In this document: one piece after another, positions 32,561-42,744 of the stretch | Numbering within the stretch: position 1 is the stretch's first letter | Layout: the number at the start of each line of letters is the position of its first letter | Assembly (NCBI GenBank): GCA_018806985.1 | Contig: JADANN010000443.1 | Location: 4,028,667-4,092,666 of the forward strand | DNA: 64,000 nt | DNA from: Angiostrongylus vasorum | Lineage: Eukaryota; Nematoda; Chromadorea; Rhabditida; Metastrongylidae | Direction of reading: 5' to 3' | Made by a program: the position numbers and the translations under genes | Notes under the pieces: generated by a model | Databases searched by the model: none | What the model was told of the DNA's origin: nothing | What the model saw: the letters and a program-made list of their open reading frames with translations, nothing else

Positions 32561-32600
32561 CGGCCAAGATTTCGACGTCTTCGTCTTCATCAGAGGCGAT
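32561..32600 (-). ncRNA. Hammerhead-ribozyme-like motif, family D left arm
   Basis: On the minus strand: CTGATGA, one A, GACG-AAGA-CGTC hairpin, then GAAATCTTGG. The CUGAUGA core and helix II are intact, but the GT of the cleavage triplet is changed. Confidence 0.4.
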
Positions 32601-32764
32601 GATCCGAGTCGGTGGTATCAATGTTTTACTTGAAGGAATAACGGTAAACTGCGCATAAAGAAATGGGTGAAAAATAGCTAGAATTCGATCAGACTGTGAC
32701 TTTTTTCATTGTTTTACTAAAATCTGAAATGGAAAATAGAATCTGTGATCATCGACTCGGATCA

Positions 32765-32804
32765 TCGGCTCCGATGAAGATGAAGACGTCGAAACGTTAG
32801 ACGA
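32765..32804 (+). ncRNA. Hammerhead-ribozyme-like motif, family D right arm
   Basis: Flank TCGGCT, then CCGATGA (one change from CTGATGA), helix II GATG-AAGA-CGTC with one G-U type change, GAAACGTT, then AGACGA. TCGGCT pairs with AGACGA at five of six positions. The version AGCCGA found in other copies would pair at all six. Confidence 0.45.
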
Positions 32805-32996
32805 TTAGATCTATTTATCAACCTCGTGTAAACACAACGATTTAAATGCGTATTCTTTGTATATTTCTAAATGCTTCATAAATCTTTTTCCTGGTCGAAC
32901 GCTCACCATGAGCTTTACGATGAACAAGCATGATAAATAAGTATAAATAATGGTAACAAAAGCACAGCAAGAAAGCCCTATAGAGCAAAATAAACG

Positions 32997-33008
32997 GTCT
33001 AGAAGAAT
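32997..33008. repeat. Left target-site duplication of PLE-B pair
   Basis: GGTCTAGAAGAA, repeated exactly at 34610-34621. Confidence 0.75.
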
Positions 33009-33092
33009 TTATTTATATGGTCTTATAAACTGATCTTCTTTAGCTGATGCGAGGTTGGTATAGGTCTTCGTTGTCGTTGTCGATGTTGTTGG

Positions 33093-33130
33093 GTGACGTT
33101 TCGGAGATTTCGCCATCCTCAGAGCGTGGA
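33093..33130 (-). ncRNA. Hammerhead-ribozyme-like motif, PLE-B left arm
   Basis: On the minus strand: CTGAGGA, one T, GGCGAAATCTCC hairpin with a mismatch, then GAAACGTC. Helix I pairing is poor (CGCT against ACCC). Confidence 0.4.
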
Positions 33131-33229
33131 CGTATTTTTATATTAGAATACTTTGATTATTCGGTGGAAAAGGCTAAAGTATTAATGAAGATCAAAGTTT
33201 TAAATAGACGATGGGTTAGGATGCTACGG

Positions 33230-33600
33230 TCAAACTGAAAGACCGGCTGCTTGCCGTGATGTTACGAGTGGGACTGGCCCACGCGTTGTTAACGTGGGGC
33301 CGCCAGCACTGACACACCCCGGGGTCAAAATATCATTTTGGAATAGGGCACGTGTGATAGTGAGGCATTGGTCTTTCCGGTTCATCTCTGGATTTTTGAA
33401 ATTTATCCAAAACGCTTCAAGAGTTTTGCGCGTTGATGTTTCCGACTCCTGCGCTAGGACCCGTACAGTCACTTCAAAATCATCGCCGCTATGCTTTTGT
33501 GCCCTATGCGTACCTGGAGGGAGTGTTTTGATGAATTTTAACTTTCCCATCTAGATGTTCTTTTATGCGGACACAAAGTGGTCTACTCGTTTCCCCAATA
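33230..33600 (-). pseudogene. PLE-B GIY-YIG domain, left copy
   Basis: Begins at the junction with IGETSRPLCVRIKEHLDGK, so the GIY strand is missing. It continues with PPGTHRAQKHSGDDFEVTVR and KNPEMNRKDQCLTITR. The frame breaks near 33540 and the end diverges into non-coding DNA. Confidence 0.75.
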
Positions 33601-33936
33601 TCCAATGGCTACGACGTAGAAGCCACTCGGGTTAGACAAAAAACGTGGGGTAGTTCCCCAAAATAATGTTTCGGACGTAAGTAAGATCCCTTTTAAGCTA
33701 CCCTTCATATCAAATGAAATAAGTTACGCCATTAAGAGATGCTTAAGAAAAAGTGGTGTTGAAAATTATATAACCATTATTGACATCCAACCCAATACCC
33801 TACGCCGTCAGTTAGTTCGCAACCGTCTCTGTGATCATTTGTGCAGCTTAGAAAACTGTATGATCTCTCCCTAACGGGGGAGACGGGGATTGCATGAGTT
33901 CAGGTATAATATACTTGATCTCGTGTAACGCATGCG

Positions 33937-34230
33937 GTGAGGAAATATATTGAGCAAACGGGTAGACGACTTTGTGTCCGCATAAAAGAACATCTAGATG
34001 GGAAAGTTAAAATTCGTCAAAACACTCCTCTAGGGACGCATAGGGCACAAAAGCACAACGGCAATGATTTTGAAGTGACTGTACAGATCCTAGCGCAGGA
34101 ACAGAAAACATCAACCCGCAAAACTCTTGAGGCGTTTTGGATAAATTTCAAAAATCCAAAGATGGACCGGAAAGACGAAAGCCTCACTATCACACGTGAC
34201 CTGGCGCCCTATTTCAAAATGATAATTTGA
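33937..34230 (+). pseudogene. PLE-B GIY-YIG domain, right copy
   Basis: Reads KYIEQTGRRLCVRIKEHLDG, then THRAQKHNGNDFEVTV and KNPKMDRKDESLTITRDLAP. The YIG Gly is replaced by Glu (YIEQTG), a change expected to damage the nuclease. Upstream, the linker (IQPNTLRRQLVRNRL) and Cys-rich part are present from about 33790 but are interrupted by frameshifts and stops. Confidence 0.75.
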
Positions 34231-34411
34231 TCCCAGGGGTGTGTCGTGCTCGCAACCCCACGTGAACAACGCGTGGGCCAGTCCCACTCGTAACATCACG
34301 GTGAGTAGTCTTTCTGTTCAGCACTATGGCGTCTATTTAAAAGTTTGATTTTCATTAATACTTTAGCCTTTTCCACCGAATAATTAAAGTATTCTAATAT
34401 AAAAATACGTC

Positions 34412-34452
34412 CACGCTCTGAGGAAGGCGAAATCGCCGAAACGTCGGCCATC
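34412..34452 (+). ncRNA. Hammerhead-ribozyme-like motif, PLE-B right arm
   Basis: CTGAGGA, one A, perfect GGCG-AAAT-CGCC hairpin, then GAAACGTC. The core and helix II are intact. Helix I can form only about three pairs (CGCT with GGC). Confidence 0.45.
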
Positions 34453-34609
34453 GACCAACAACACCAACAACAACGACAACTGACAACGAAGACCTATACC
34501 AACCTCGCATCAGCTAAAGAAGATCAGTTTAAAAGACCATATAAAATAAATATATCAACTATCTATGCCGAGGTTTATAGAAAGTCGGTCTTTTGAGTTA
34601 TTAAGAGAT

Positions 34610-34621
34610 GGTCTAGAAGAA
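34610..34621. repeat. Right target-site duplication of PLE-B pair
   Basis: GGTCTAGAAGAA, identical to 32997-33008. Confidence 0.75.
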
Positions 34622-34624
34622 AAT

Positions 34625-35730
34625 GACCCATATCTTACTCATCTCCTCATGACTATGTTGTACAAGCACATAGAAGCTCTATGGTTGGCTTTATTAAATA
34701 AAATAACAGTTGGTATTTACAGGACCACAGGCAGTAAGCAATAGGTTTCCATAATCTGCCACAGTGAAATCCCTGACTTTCTGGAGCCTACACTTCGTTT
34801 TTACCTTTTTGCCTCCTGTCTTCGAGACTACTGATCAGGGGGAACAGAATTTAATCCGGAGTGCTGACCCTAGCCGGAGGTGGTCGTCGCACATAAGTTC
34901 GGTTTCATAGGCGTTTTAATTGTGTTTGCCCTTTTACTTTAGCCTTCAACTTTCAAGAAAATTGAGAGAAAAGAATGTTTTCAATAAAATATGTATGCTC
35001 TCTTCTACAAGTCTATCAAGCCCTGTGAATCTCATGCACTCTGGTTGTCAAAAAAATTATCAGCAGTTGTTATCATAATTATCATTAATGCCATATTCCA
35101 GTACATACATTATTATTACTACAACGATTATTATTATTTACTCGATATTGTGGGCTTTTTTTCTTGTTTACAGCAACACGTTTTTCAACTGGATGTTATG
35201 TCGTCAGTGGGTGCTACGATTCTGAACTTTGCAATAAGTCCTCCGTTATTCTTCGAAGTAGATTTACTACTAGCGCCATATGTAAGGAATAGAAACGAAC
35301 TTACTAACTCAGAACTGAGTCTTGTTACCCTTTAACTGTGGCGGCGGCTTTGCTGGATACCCTGTTGTAGTCTCAGGCTCTGGATGAAATGACCATATCC
35401 ATCGTGACTGTCAGGATTTTTATCTTCAGTGCCAAAAAAAGTAGCATTATAAAGTGCTAGTTAATGAGGTTAAATTCCTAGTAGCAAAGCAATCTACGTT
35501 CTACAGTTAATTTCTCGAAGTGTCGAACAACGAAGAATTCTGCAAACTTGTGTTAGGTGTCAAAGTACAGTGTCAAATTACATAGTAAAGGTTGTGTCAG
35601 GCGCTTCTAAAAAATCAAAAATAGGATTAAAAGAAGAACAAAATGTGAACGGATATCTTTCTAATAAGCACTACTGTTCACAGCTTCTTTCGGGGAACTC
35701 GATTTTCGGAATATGTAAACATTGTGAAGA
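34625..35730. other. No recognised gene; ATT-rich patch
   Basis: An imperfect ATT/TTA patch at about 35065-35145 explains the Tyr-rich open frame there. Nothing else was recognised. Confidence 0.4.
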
Positions 35731-35734
35731 TTTG

Positions 35735-35950
35735 AAAAAATCGGACCCTAGGCCAGACTCAAACTTGCGATTACCTTTTCTGGGGGCTCACGTGTTACCC
35801 ACTGCACCACTGATGCCCTTGCTCCTGCCTTTCTCTCAGACAGTATTTTACGCTAACGATGGCATTAGCAATGGCTTGTCACAGCGATTAATTTGGGTGG
35901 CACAAATCGACATTAAACCCAGTGTAAGCTGAAGTGTCCCATGCATAATC
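35735..35950 (-). mobile_element. SINE-C copy with clean tRNA-like head
   Basis: On the minus strand: perfect box A TGGTGCAGTGG, GGTAACACGTGAGCCCCC, box B-like AGTTTGAGTCTGG. On the other side is the middle segment ending ACATTAAACCCAGTGTAAGC. This is one of the clearest heads of the family. Confidence 0.65.
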
Positions 35951-35954
35951 TTCA

Positions 35955-36545
35955 GTGGCTTACAATCTAACCGTCTTCATGTTTTTAACACTAACTAACG
36001 AATCTTTCATCACCAGCTGATATTGCGCGTTCATTCTAGGACTATTAAACTGACCTTTACTTCACGCTGTACGAGTCCAGGAGTACTTCTAGTGTTCTGC
36101 AACAAACTTAAGAGGAGAGCTGATGCCGAGTCGTTTTTGCGTCCCGATATCGTTGAGGCAACGGCTGTGTGAAGTTCTCAAGTTGGCGCCGATTCGATGC
36201 ACTGCCACATAATTGAAAGCATTGCCAGTGCAAAAATAAACCCTCAAGAATCATTTAAAGTGCAAAGGACTCATATTTTATCCAAAGAAGTCCCGAACAC
36301 TTTTTTTTACCGTCACTGTAAATTTCATGAAATAGTGCTATGTGCAGCGCTTCTTTTTGTTAAATAACTTTTTCTCTTTTCGATTTCTTAGTCTATCGAA
36401 AGTAAGTATAATCGTTGTGCTCATTCAGTATTGAAGCTCTTAGAATCCAATGGGACTTATTGAAGCTAACGTCCTTATGAGAATCCTGTACACGAGTTCC
36501 CTAATTCTTGGGACTTTAATTTACTTCTTTCTTTATTTATACTAG
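35955..36545. other. No recognised feature
   Basis: No gene or repeat was recognised. Confidence 0.4.
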
Positions 36546-36549
36546 CTCT

Positions 36550-36850
36550 CTTCGCGCCTTAAGCACAGTGGTTGAAAGTGCCATGCAGTATGAACAGGAC
36601 TAGAGATTCGTTCGATCTCACGTCTCAAGCTCTCCGAACGCTCCTTCCTTTCGGGTCGACAAATTGGTACCAGACTTGACCGAGAGGATAGTACAGTGAC
36701 TTGATAAATTGCTAGGCTCCCACATGTCAGTGTGGCTAAATATGCATTCAAGGTGTGGCTAAATATGCATTCAACTCAGTGGGCTCTGCGATGTCACGAA
36801 TTGTATCGGATGCGTGGCATATTGGTCAACGTTGAGCACATAATTCTCAA
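36550..36850 (+). mobile_element. SINE-A copy with internal 22-bp duplication
   Basis: TTAAGCACAGTGGTTGAAAG stands at box A and TTCGTTCGATCTCACG at box B. AATTGGTACCAGACTTGACC and a late 3' end follow. GTGTGGCTAAATATGCATTC is repeated at 36730 and 36753, a local tandem duplication. Confidence 0.6.
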
Positions 36851-36854
36851 GCTT

Positions 36855-37980
36855 CATGACCCGTTTTCACAAGTTATAAGGATACCAACCCTTCTGCGTT
36901 GCTTCGAGATTATCATGAATGGTTCGTGAAATGTCCTTTCGAGAGAAAAATAGCGCTAATAATATGGGAAAAGTCCTATATGCAAAATCACCCCTTTTTT
37001 TTAGTGTGTGCCTTATATTCTTTATGGCAGTTTAAATACAATTAGAACAAATCACAACACAATCCTCATATGCAAAAGATATATGGTTAACTTCCCATTG
37101 ATTCGCAGTTAGGCTGAGTTCAAACCCTGAAGTGTTTTAATCTTTACAACGTTCGTGTATGACGTCCAAAACAACCCATTCAACGAATGGTTCTTGCTAA
37201 TCATGCTGAGTGAGTCCAAGAGAGGCAATTTCATGTTCCGAAGAGTTTTTAGTGAAATAGAAAACAAAACTTCAAACATCAACACATTTCTGAGTTTGAT
37301 TGATTAGACGGACATCATCCCTTATCCTTATATCCTTAAATACGTCTTTTAAGAAGACTAATGAATTCTTGTCGTAAAGAATTTTCGAAGCTCCAAGCTT
37401 TCTCCATCCCTAGCACTTTTCACACCTACCGTACGTCCGTAGAATTGCACTTTAGAGATGAATGTACTAGTCCTTTGATTCAATTCTTATAGATCTGATA
37501 TTCAAAAATATGCTAATATGATGGAATTTCATTGCAGATGTCAGTTCCAAATTGTATCTATATCGGGCTGGTAAGACCTAGTTCATGCTATCTTATATTT
37601 TATCGTACACCTAACATCTTTTGTCAAGCGTTATCACAATCGACCTTATTATTACCCGGCATTTTCATGCCGAGTTATTTATCAAATCATCGAAGAACCT
37701 GAAAGTTATGATACGTAAGAAAGAAGGGTTCTCAAGCTGTTGAACAAATGGTACAGCACAACAAACAATCCCATGAAAATGTACAAAAAATTTCGTACCA
37801 TGTGACATCATTCCGAAAACGGTCTTCAAGGATGAACGACATCATTGTAGATGAATTGCTGGCTGAAAATGTGCCAAATGAGCTCTCACCGAGTTAGGCC
37901 TAGTTGTCAATCAGTTTCATTCTATGCGACGTGCTAGATGCATCGTTGTCGTTCGTCATCCAAATTAGCAATAACTATGT
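36855..37980. other. No recognised feature
   Basis: No gene or repeat was recognised. Confidence 0.4.
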
Positions 37981-37986
37981 AACGAA

Positions 37987-38259
37987 TTAAACGATAAAGC
38001 ACCAGGCAGCGCTCTTCTCGTGTTCTCGGCTTTCCTTGGCGGACAGCACGGCTTCATTAACAGTTTTCTTAGTGATGGTTAAAAATAACACGAATAGCAA
38101 GATGTTGGCGAACATCACAACTATGGCTTCAAGACATGCGACAACAGATCTGTTCAATTCGGACTGGATTTGTTTCCATCGATAGTATAAAGAAGCAAAT
38201 TTCATCCTGGTCTTCAAATCATTACGATGAATGTTAATAAGAAGTGCTTTGGTCACCAT
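37987..38259 (-). CDS. Small one-TM protein or exon, unknown
   Basis: A 90-codon frame with coding-like codon use. After a basic N-terminus (KFASLYYRWKQIQSELNR) comes one strong hydrophobic segment at residues 42-62 (VACLEAIVVMFANILLFVLF). A charged C-tail follows (TKKTVNEAVLSAKESREHEK, ending AWCFIV). The ATG at 38257-38259 is possible, but no promoter or convincing acceptor was seen. It may be the last exon of a larger membrane protein, for example a multi-pass receptor, or a single-exon small gene. No family was recognised. Confidence 0.35.
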   Translation of the reverse strand: MVTKALLINIHRNDLKTRMKFASLYYRWKQIQSELNRSVVACLEAIVVMFANILLFVLFLTITKKTVNEAVLSAKESREHEKSAAWCFIV

Positions 38260-38261
38260 TT

Positions 38262-39020
38262 GAATAGAAGTTCGAGAATGGCGGGTGGGAAAGTGAGAAA
38301 AAACTATTCAAAAACAGCTAGAATACCAGTTGTTGTACTCGCCATTCTTTCACAGCACATCAAAGTATCAGAGAATAGTTTGAACTACCGGAAATGAAAT
38401 CTGGAGACTTTAGCGAATTTCTCCGCGAACTGATGAGTTGTTGGCCGAAGCATCAATTAAGAGATGAAAGGCTACACAATCATGTGCTGGCATTAAACCT
38501 CTTGATGATCACGAACGTCAAACTAATTGCCTGCAATTCAAGAGTGCCCAGACAATGCTAAAAATGAGGACGATTACCTAAAGACGTCTGTCGCTGGCAC
38601 TTCTTTCGCTTGAGCCAAGGGGAATGGGCGTAAAAGCAATGTAAATGAATGAGAAGCTCCAAAAAGAAGTGGTCTTCGTTCACGGATACAAAACCAAAGC
38701 GAAACGAAAGTACAAAAGACAGTACAATATAGCTCACCGTCTCACCCATCTCTGCTTCTCCTTGTCAGAAAGGCTTGCCATCGGAAAGTTCTTTCTTTTT
38801 GTTTTAGGAGGTACATGCAGTTGAAAGGAGATGTTCATCTGTGCGATGATGGGAAAGGTTGTAGAGTTTTCGTAAAACCAGAGCAATGAATTTACATGTA
38901 TAATCCATGATGTGGAAGTGGAAGGCTTACATTTATCCAGAGAAAAACCTGCTATAATATGCAAGAACTTCAAGCGACCTATAAATCTTTACGTGATCAC
39001 TACGATATAAGAACAGCTTC
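38262..39020. other. No firm feature
   Basis: Minus-strand open frames at 38558-38973 include MASLSDKEKQRWVRR followed by a GTGAGC donor-like site. They could belong with the frame at 37987-38259, but no exon chain could be built. Confidence 0.3.
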
Positions 39021-39024
39021 CCCT

Positions 39025-39486
39025 TCAAAAAGTTAGCAAATGATATTGAAATGCTTTAACAAAAATTAATTTTTTTATGACGTCCATCCGGCTAGTATTT
39101 TCGACGTTATCACCAATTTTCAACAACATGTTTCTACTGGAACTAATTAAAAGTGGTTTCCACGAGGATGTTTGCTCGAGGTAGATACAGCCTCCCAAGC
39201 CATCACGCTCCGCATGGTGCATCGCTCTCGATTGGTCGACTAATTGCAGCACTCGCTGTCGCCTTAGAAGAAGCCGAGTCAAAAGGCAGCAAACTTTCTT
39301 TTGATCCACAAAAAGCCAGCTAGAGCCTGTAGTGATTGTCTGAGAACACCCTAACACACTGTTTCGGGTTTTCAAGGAATACAAGACTGAAGTAGCATTC
39401 ACCATATCAAAAGTCTCTGGTCCTCTTGTTGCCTTCGAATCAATGTCGGAAGCTGAACGGGTGTTTGGATCAGAGTTACACAACAC
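39025..39486 (-). CDS. Long open frame, unknown and doubtful
   Basis: At 153 codons this is one of the longest non-repeat frames in the window. It includes LLTRLLLRRQRVLQLVDQSR and KIGDNVENTSRMDVIKKLIF. The plus strand of the same region also has a coding-like stretch (SLSIGRLIAALAVALEEAES), so the coding strand is uncertain. No domain, signal or splice site settles it. Confidence 0.22.
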   Translation of the reverse strand: MLCNSDPNTRSASDIDSKATRGPETFDMVNATSVLYSLKTRNSVLGCSQTITTGSSWLFVDQKKVCCLLTRLLLRRQRVLQLVDQSRAMHHAERDGLGGCIYLEQTSSWKPLLISSSRNMLLKIGDNVENTSRMDVIKKLIFVKAFQYHLLTF

Positions 39487-39489
39487 TAC

Positions 39490-40210
39490 GGAGCAAATAA
39501 TAAAAGTGCCGGGCCACCTTAGCGAACTGTGAATGCGAGTTATCTAAGTATTTAGCTATCCTTTTGTGAAAAACATCTTATTTCTCTGTTTTAAAACCGA
39601 CATTCCTTTAACCTAGGCATGTCTGATCAATAAGTATTCTTTCTTTGATAAGCGTACACGAGGTCGGTTACATCTTATTTCTTTTGAACAACGTCCTGTT
39701 TTAGTGGTTATCCAAAATGGTTTAATAATGGAACACCATTTGTACGGCATATTTAATGCTTTATCTACAGGTTTCCCTGCCAATACATTCGCATGTTACT
39801 TAGGTGTGAAACAAACAACCAACACCTTGCTGGTCTCAGCACGAGAATTATAGCGAGTATGTTTAGAGTCAAAATGGATCGATTTAAGGTCCAGCATCAG
39901 GCCGCTATCATTTATTAGTCGTCTTGTGCTTCATCGCATCACAACCAAATATGGATGAAGCAAACATAGTGTAGTAGCGTCGCTAGATACTATAAGTTCT
40001 CATTTTTTAACTATTTTACTCAACATATCCGTCCATGTTAAAATGTAGCAAATGACTGTTGCTGAACAAAACGGGCTAGAAGGGCAAAGAATAACTTCCT
40101 ATTTATGACGGTTGTTGCTCGCTTGTTCTTCACCTTAACTCTGCTTTCCACAACAAAGACAAAGCTTGCTTTCTTCTGAATAATCCCAAACACTACCGAT
40201 TTTCTGATTT
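39490..40210. other. No recognised feature
   Basis: No gene or repeat was recognised. Confidence 0.4.
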
Positions 40211-40214
40211 CAAA

Positions 40215-40330
40215 CACATATTTTTAGCACGTGAGCGAGCAGTAAGGACAATCGCGGATTCGAAGCCCAACTAAGATTCCAAGCTTTCATCATATCTCAC
40301 CTTCCTTTGTGGTTGTAGTTCACATCGTAC
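40215..40330 (+). mobile_element. SINE-C head, diverged
   Basis: TTAGCACGTGAGCGAGC, box B-like GCGGATTCGAAGCCC and ATATCTCACCTTCC match the plus-oriented head of the family. Confidence 0.5.
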
Positions 40331-40427
40331 ACTACCATGGAAAAAGAACAGGCAGTGAATAAAATTTAAGACACTGTTATTGATTTCTCTTACATATCGC
40401 CCTTTTGTTGTATTCGCGAGCTGTAAA

Positions 40428-40500
40428 CTGACACGAGGTTGTTACTGGGAACTCTTCGTTATGGATAATGTTTCGGTGATATCGCTTTCTTCAGACCTGC
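40428..40500 (-). mobile_element. PLE-A 3'-end fragment
   Basis: On the minus strand: CTGAAGAAAGCGATATCACC, GAAACATTATCC and AGTAACAACCTCGTGTCAG. This matches the hammerhead-like region and downstream tail of PLE-A, both decayed. Confidence 0.5.
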
Positions 40501-40504
40501 AGTG

Positions 40505-41030
40505 ATTTGTTCCTTACGACATGGATCTTCGTAGTCGCATCAAGTCAGATCCTGAGGAGTGCAACACAGCCCGAATCGCCCTTTTCTAATTTTTTTGGCA
40601 CACATGAATGAGTAGGCTGATAACACGATTTCTACATTTACAAAAGTTCATTCCATGCTTCCTTCAAACTATTTTACATAAACCTTATTTCGATATTGTC
40701 TCAAAGCTGAGAGTGAACACTGCGTGCCACTCTGACGTATGCCGATGCTTCATACCTCAGGGATCAAAAGAAATAGCAATTTTATACGTTGCAGATTAAT
40801 CTTAACCTGTTCAGAACCACCGTACCTTAATCAGTCAACTTTTTCTCAGCATTCTAATTTTTTGTCATAAATATTTTTTTGATTTTTTTATGCGTATTTC
40901 TCGCGGATGACTGTCACTTGTCATATTGATTAAGGTGGTATTGCTACACTTGCCATCAGCTCCATCCATTCGTTGCCTTCTATGGTTTTTTTTTCAAATG
41001 TGTTTCTTACAGCTGCTCAAATTCACAATG
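40505..41030. other. No recognised feature
   Basis: No gene or repeat was recognised. Confidence 0.4.
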
Positions 41031-41031
41031 A

Positions 41032-41185
41032 TGCTGAGATATTTGCAAAACTTGGACTCCAGCCCAGACTCAACCCGCGACTCCCCCTTTCCAGGGGCCT
41101 CACATTTTACGCATGGCACCACTGAGTCCCTCGCTCTGCCTTTCAACCAGTCCTTCATCCTAACGCTGCCATCAGCAATGAAGCA
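41032..41185 (-). mobile_element. SINE-C copy
   Basis: GATGCTGAGATATTTGCAAA, then the complement of the tRNA-like head (CAACCCGCGACTCCCCC, CACTGAGTCCCTCGC) and CTGCCATCAGCAATGAA. The middle is truncated. Confidence 0.6.
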
Positions 41186-41189
41186 ATAA

Positions 41190-41735
41190 ATCACAAGAAG
41201 TTAAATTATAAGCTTGAATGAACACATGGAAGTTCATCTCAATGTTGGAAGTCCAGTTACATATGCAAAAGAAGGTGGGAGGTTATTTAAAATGCTTGAA
41301 TTGGTGCCGTCAGAACCATTTAGTTGGGCTCAGTAATGAACACTGACATTTCACGTCTATCCACCAAAATATGAAAACAAAAAATACGAGGCTCTAGTGA
41401 AATGTCTTCAATTCAGTAACGTCTGTACTTAGCCGAAAAACTCTCAACTGAACTCTCTGCAGCGAAAAAATATGGTCGCAGCTGATTTTCAAGTATTAAG
41501 TTTGGTTTAGTACCTGCTGGGATTATTAGGCCAACGCAAAGTTGACAAAGGTTTGATTTAGATTCAGGATCAAGTAATATCACAACTATCCAATACCTGT
41601 GAACTATCTGCTACGTAAATATTATCCCAATATAAATGAAATCCTACTTGAGGCAGAAAAAAGCCAGAGCCAACGTGTGAAGATCATTCATCGTCCTTTT
41701 GCAAGGAAGGAGAAAGACTATAGCTAATCACAACT
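41190..41735. other. No recognised feature
   Basis: No gene or repeat was recognised. Confidence 0.4.
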
Positions 41736-41739
41736 TTGA

Positions 41740-42270
41740 TGAGAATTCAAGCGTATGAAGGCGAACATGTTAACCAAATAGGTAGACAGTTGTGCGTGCG
41801 TTCAAGTAAAAAAGCAACTAGTCGGTAAACTTAAGGTAAACCGAATGCTCCACTAGACGTGCATAGGGCATAGAGCAATAACGGAGAAACTTTTGACCTT
41901 GTGGTTGCCATCCTCACACAGGAATCAAAAACTTTAGCGCGCTAAATTCTCGAAGCATCTGGATAAATCAAAGAATCCAAATGTGGAATCGCAAGATGGA
42001 GTGCGTCGTTATCATGCTTCATCTCAAACGACGTCTGGGAGTGGTATAACAACATGTGAGAGGCGCATTACCCATTGATATGAGCGCTGCGCGGTTGGTC
42101 TCTACGTGGGATACTCACTGGAAGTCTCACAGAACGCCGTAAGTGTGCGAAGAAGCTATTCAAGCTTGAAGAATGTGAAATCTACTGAAATGGCTGCTTT
42201 TGTAAATAGAGTAACAGCAATAAAGTAATTAGAAGTAGTAAAGTACAGTGACAACCTCGCGTGCGCTTAT
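41740..42270 (+). pseudogene. PLE-A GIY-YIG region and 3' flank, heavily decayed
   Basis: DNA-level match to 8190-8580. The blocks are CAAATAGGTAGACAGTTGTG, AAGCAACTAGTCGGTAAAC, CCACTAGACGTGCATAGGGC, CACACAGGAATCAAAAAC and TGCGCGGTTGGTCTCTACGT. Many substitutions and indels leave no readable frame. A remnant of the 3' tail (GTGACAACCTCGCGTGCGC) lies near 42249. Confidence 0.65.
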
Positions 42271-42404
42271 CGATAAAACAATTTTGATAGCATATTAAGG
42301 GCGTCACATATGTTTCTACGCCAAGATGTCGACTAGCTCGTATAAATCCAGAATGAAGTGCTGACATTAGAAAAACTGAAGATCCTTGATTACGCCAAAA
42401 CTAC

Positions 42405-42740
42405 AAAGATGCTGAGATATGAGCGAAAATCGGGACTTCAGTTGGGCTTCGAAGCAGCGATTGCGCCGCCCACGTGCTATCCACAGTATCAGTCAAGGCC
42501 CTCGCTTTGCATTTCTCTCGCTTAGTTTCTTATTCTGTCTGTGTTATCAACAAGCCTCCGTCAACAGGCATGATTAAAGAGATCGGCAATAAATCCAGTA
42601 AAACGTGAACATGAGTCCCCGGTAAGGTGATAGAAGGTTGAGGGTCCACTGAAGTTCCGAGTTCTGCTCATATCTCAGCATGCTTGTTGCTTAGTTCACA
42701 TGGCACCCTGCCCTGAAAAAAGAATAGGCAATAAATAAAA
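42405..42740. mobile_element. SINE-C inverted (head-to-head) dimer
   Basis: Left side GATGCTGAGATATGAGCGAA, middle CCTCCGTCAACAGGCATGAT, right side with the complementary TTCTGCTCATATCTCAGCAT, then ACCCTGCCCTGAAAAAAGAA and TAGGCAATAAATAAAAGC. The architecture is the same as at 27700-28035, with an extra tail. Confidence 0.6.
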
Positions 42741-42744
42741 GCTA

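Larger units (their letters stand above)
32518..32845. mobile_element. Family D inverted pair
   Basis: Left arm (about 32518-32620, minus) and right arm (about 32743-32845, plus) share GACTCGGATCATCG, the hammerhead-like core and TTATCAACCTCGTGTAA. The complementarity extends to a terminal ATTTAAATCG. That motif is palindromic at its end, so a duplication of the target cannot be told apart from the repeat itself. The spacer is about 120 bp. Confidence 0.6.
33009..34609. mobile_element. Penelope-like element (PLE-B), inverted head-to-head pair
   Basis: A minus-strand copy (33009-about 33598) and a plus-strand copy (about 33599-34609) meet at their 5' sides with 3' ends outward. Both carry GIY-YIG sequence, a shared non-coding stretch (TAATACTTTAGCCTTTTCCA on the plus arm) and the hammerhead-like motif. 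The plus copy also retains the end of the reverse-transcriptase linker and has an extra 3' tail of about 50 bp (GCCGAGGTTTATAGAAAGTC) that the minus copy lacks. A 12-bp duplication flanks the whole pair. Inverted partial copies and tail differences are known features of PLEs. Confidence 0.85.

Noticed and set aside
37987..38259. Nematode seven-TM chemoreceptor C-terminus
   Set aside because: The basic-helix-tail layout was suggestive, but no family signature residue could be identified with confidence.
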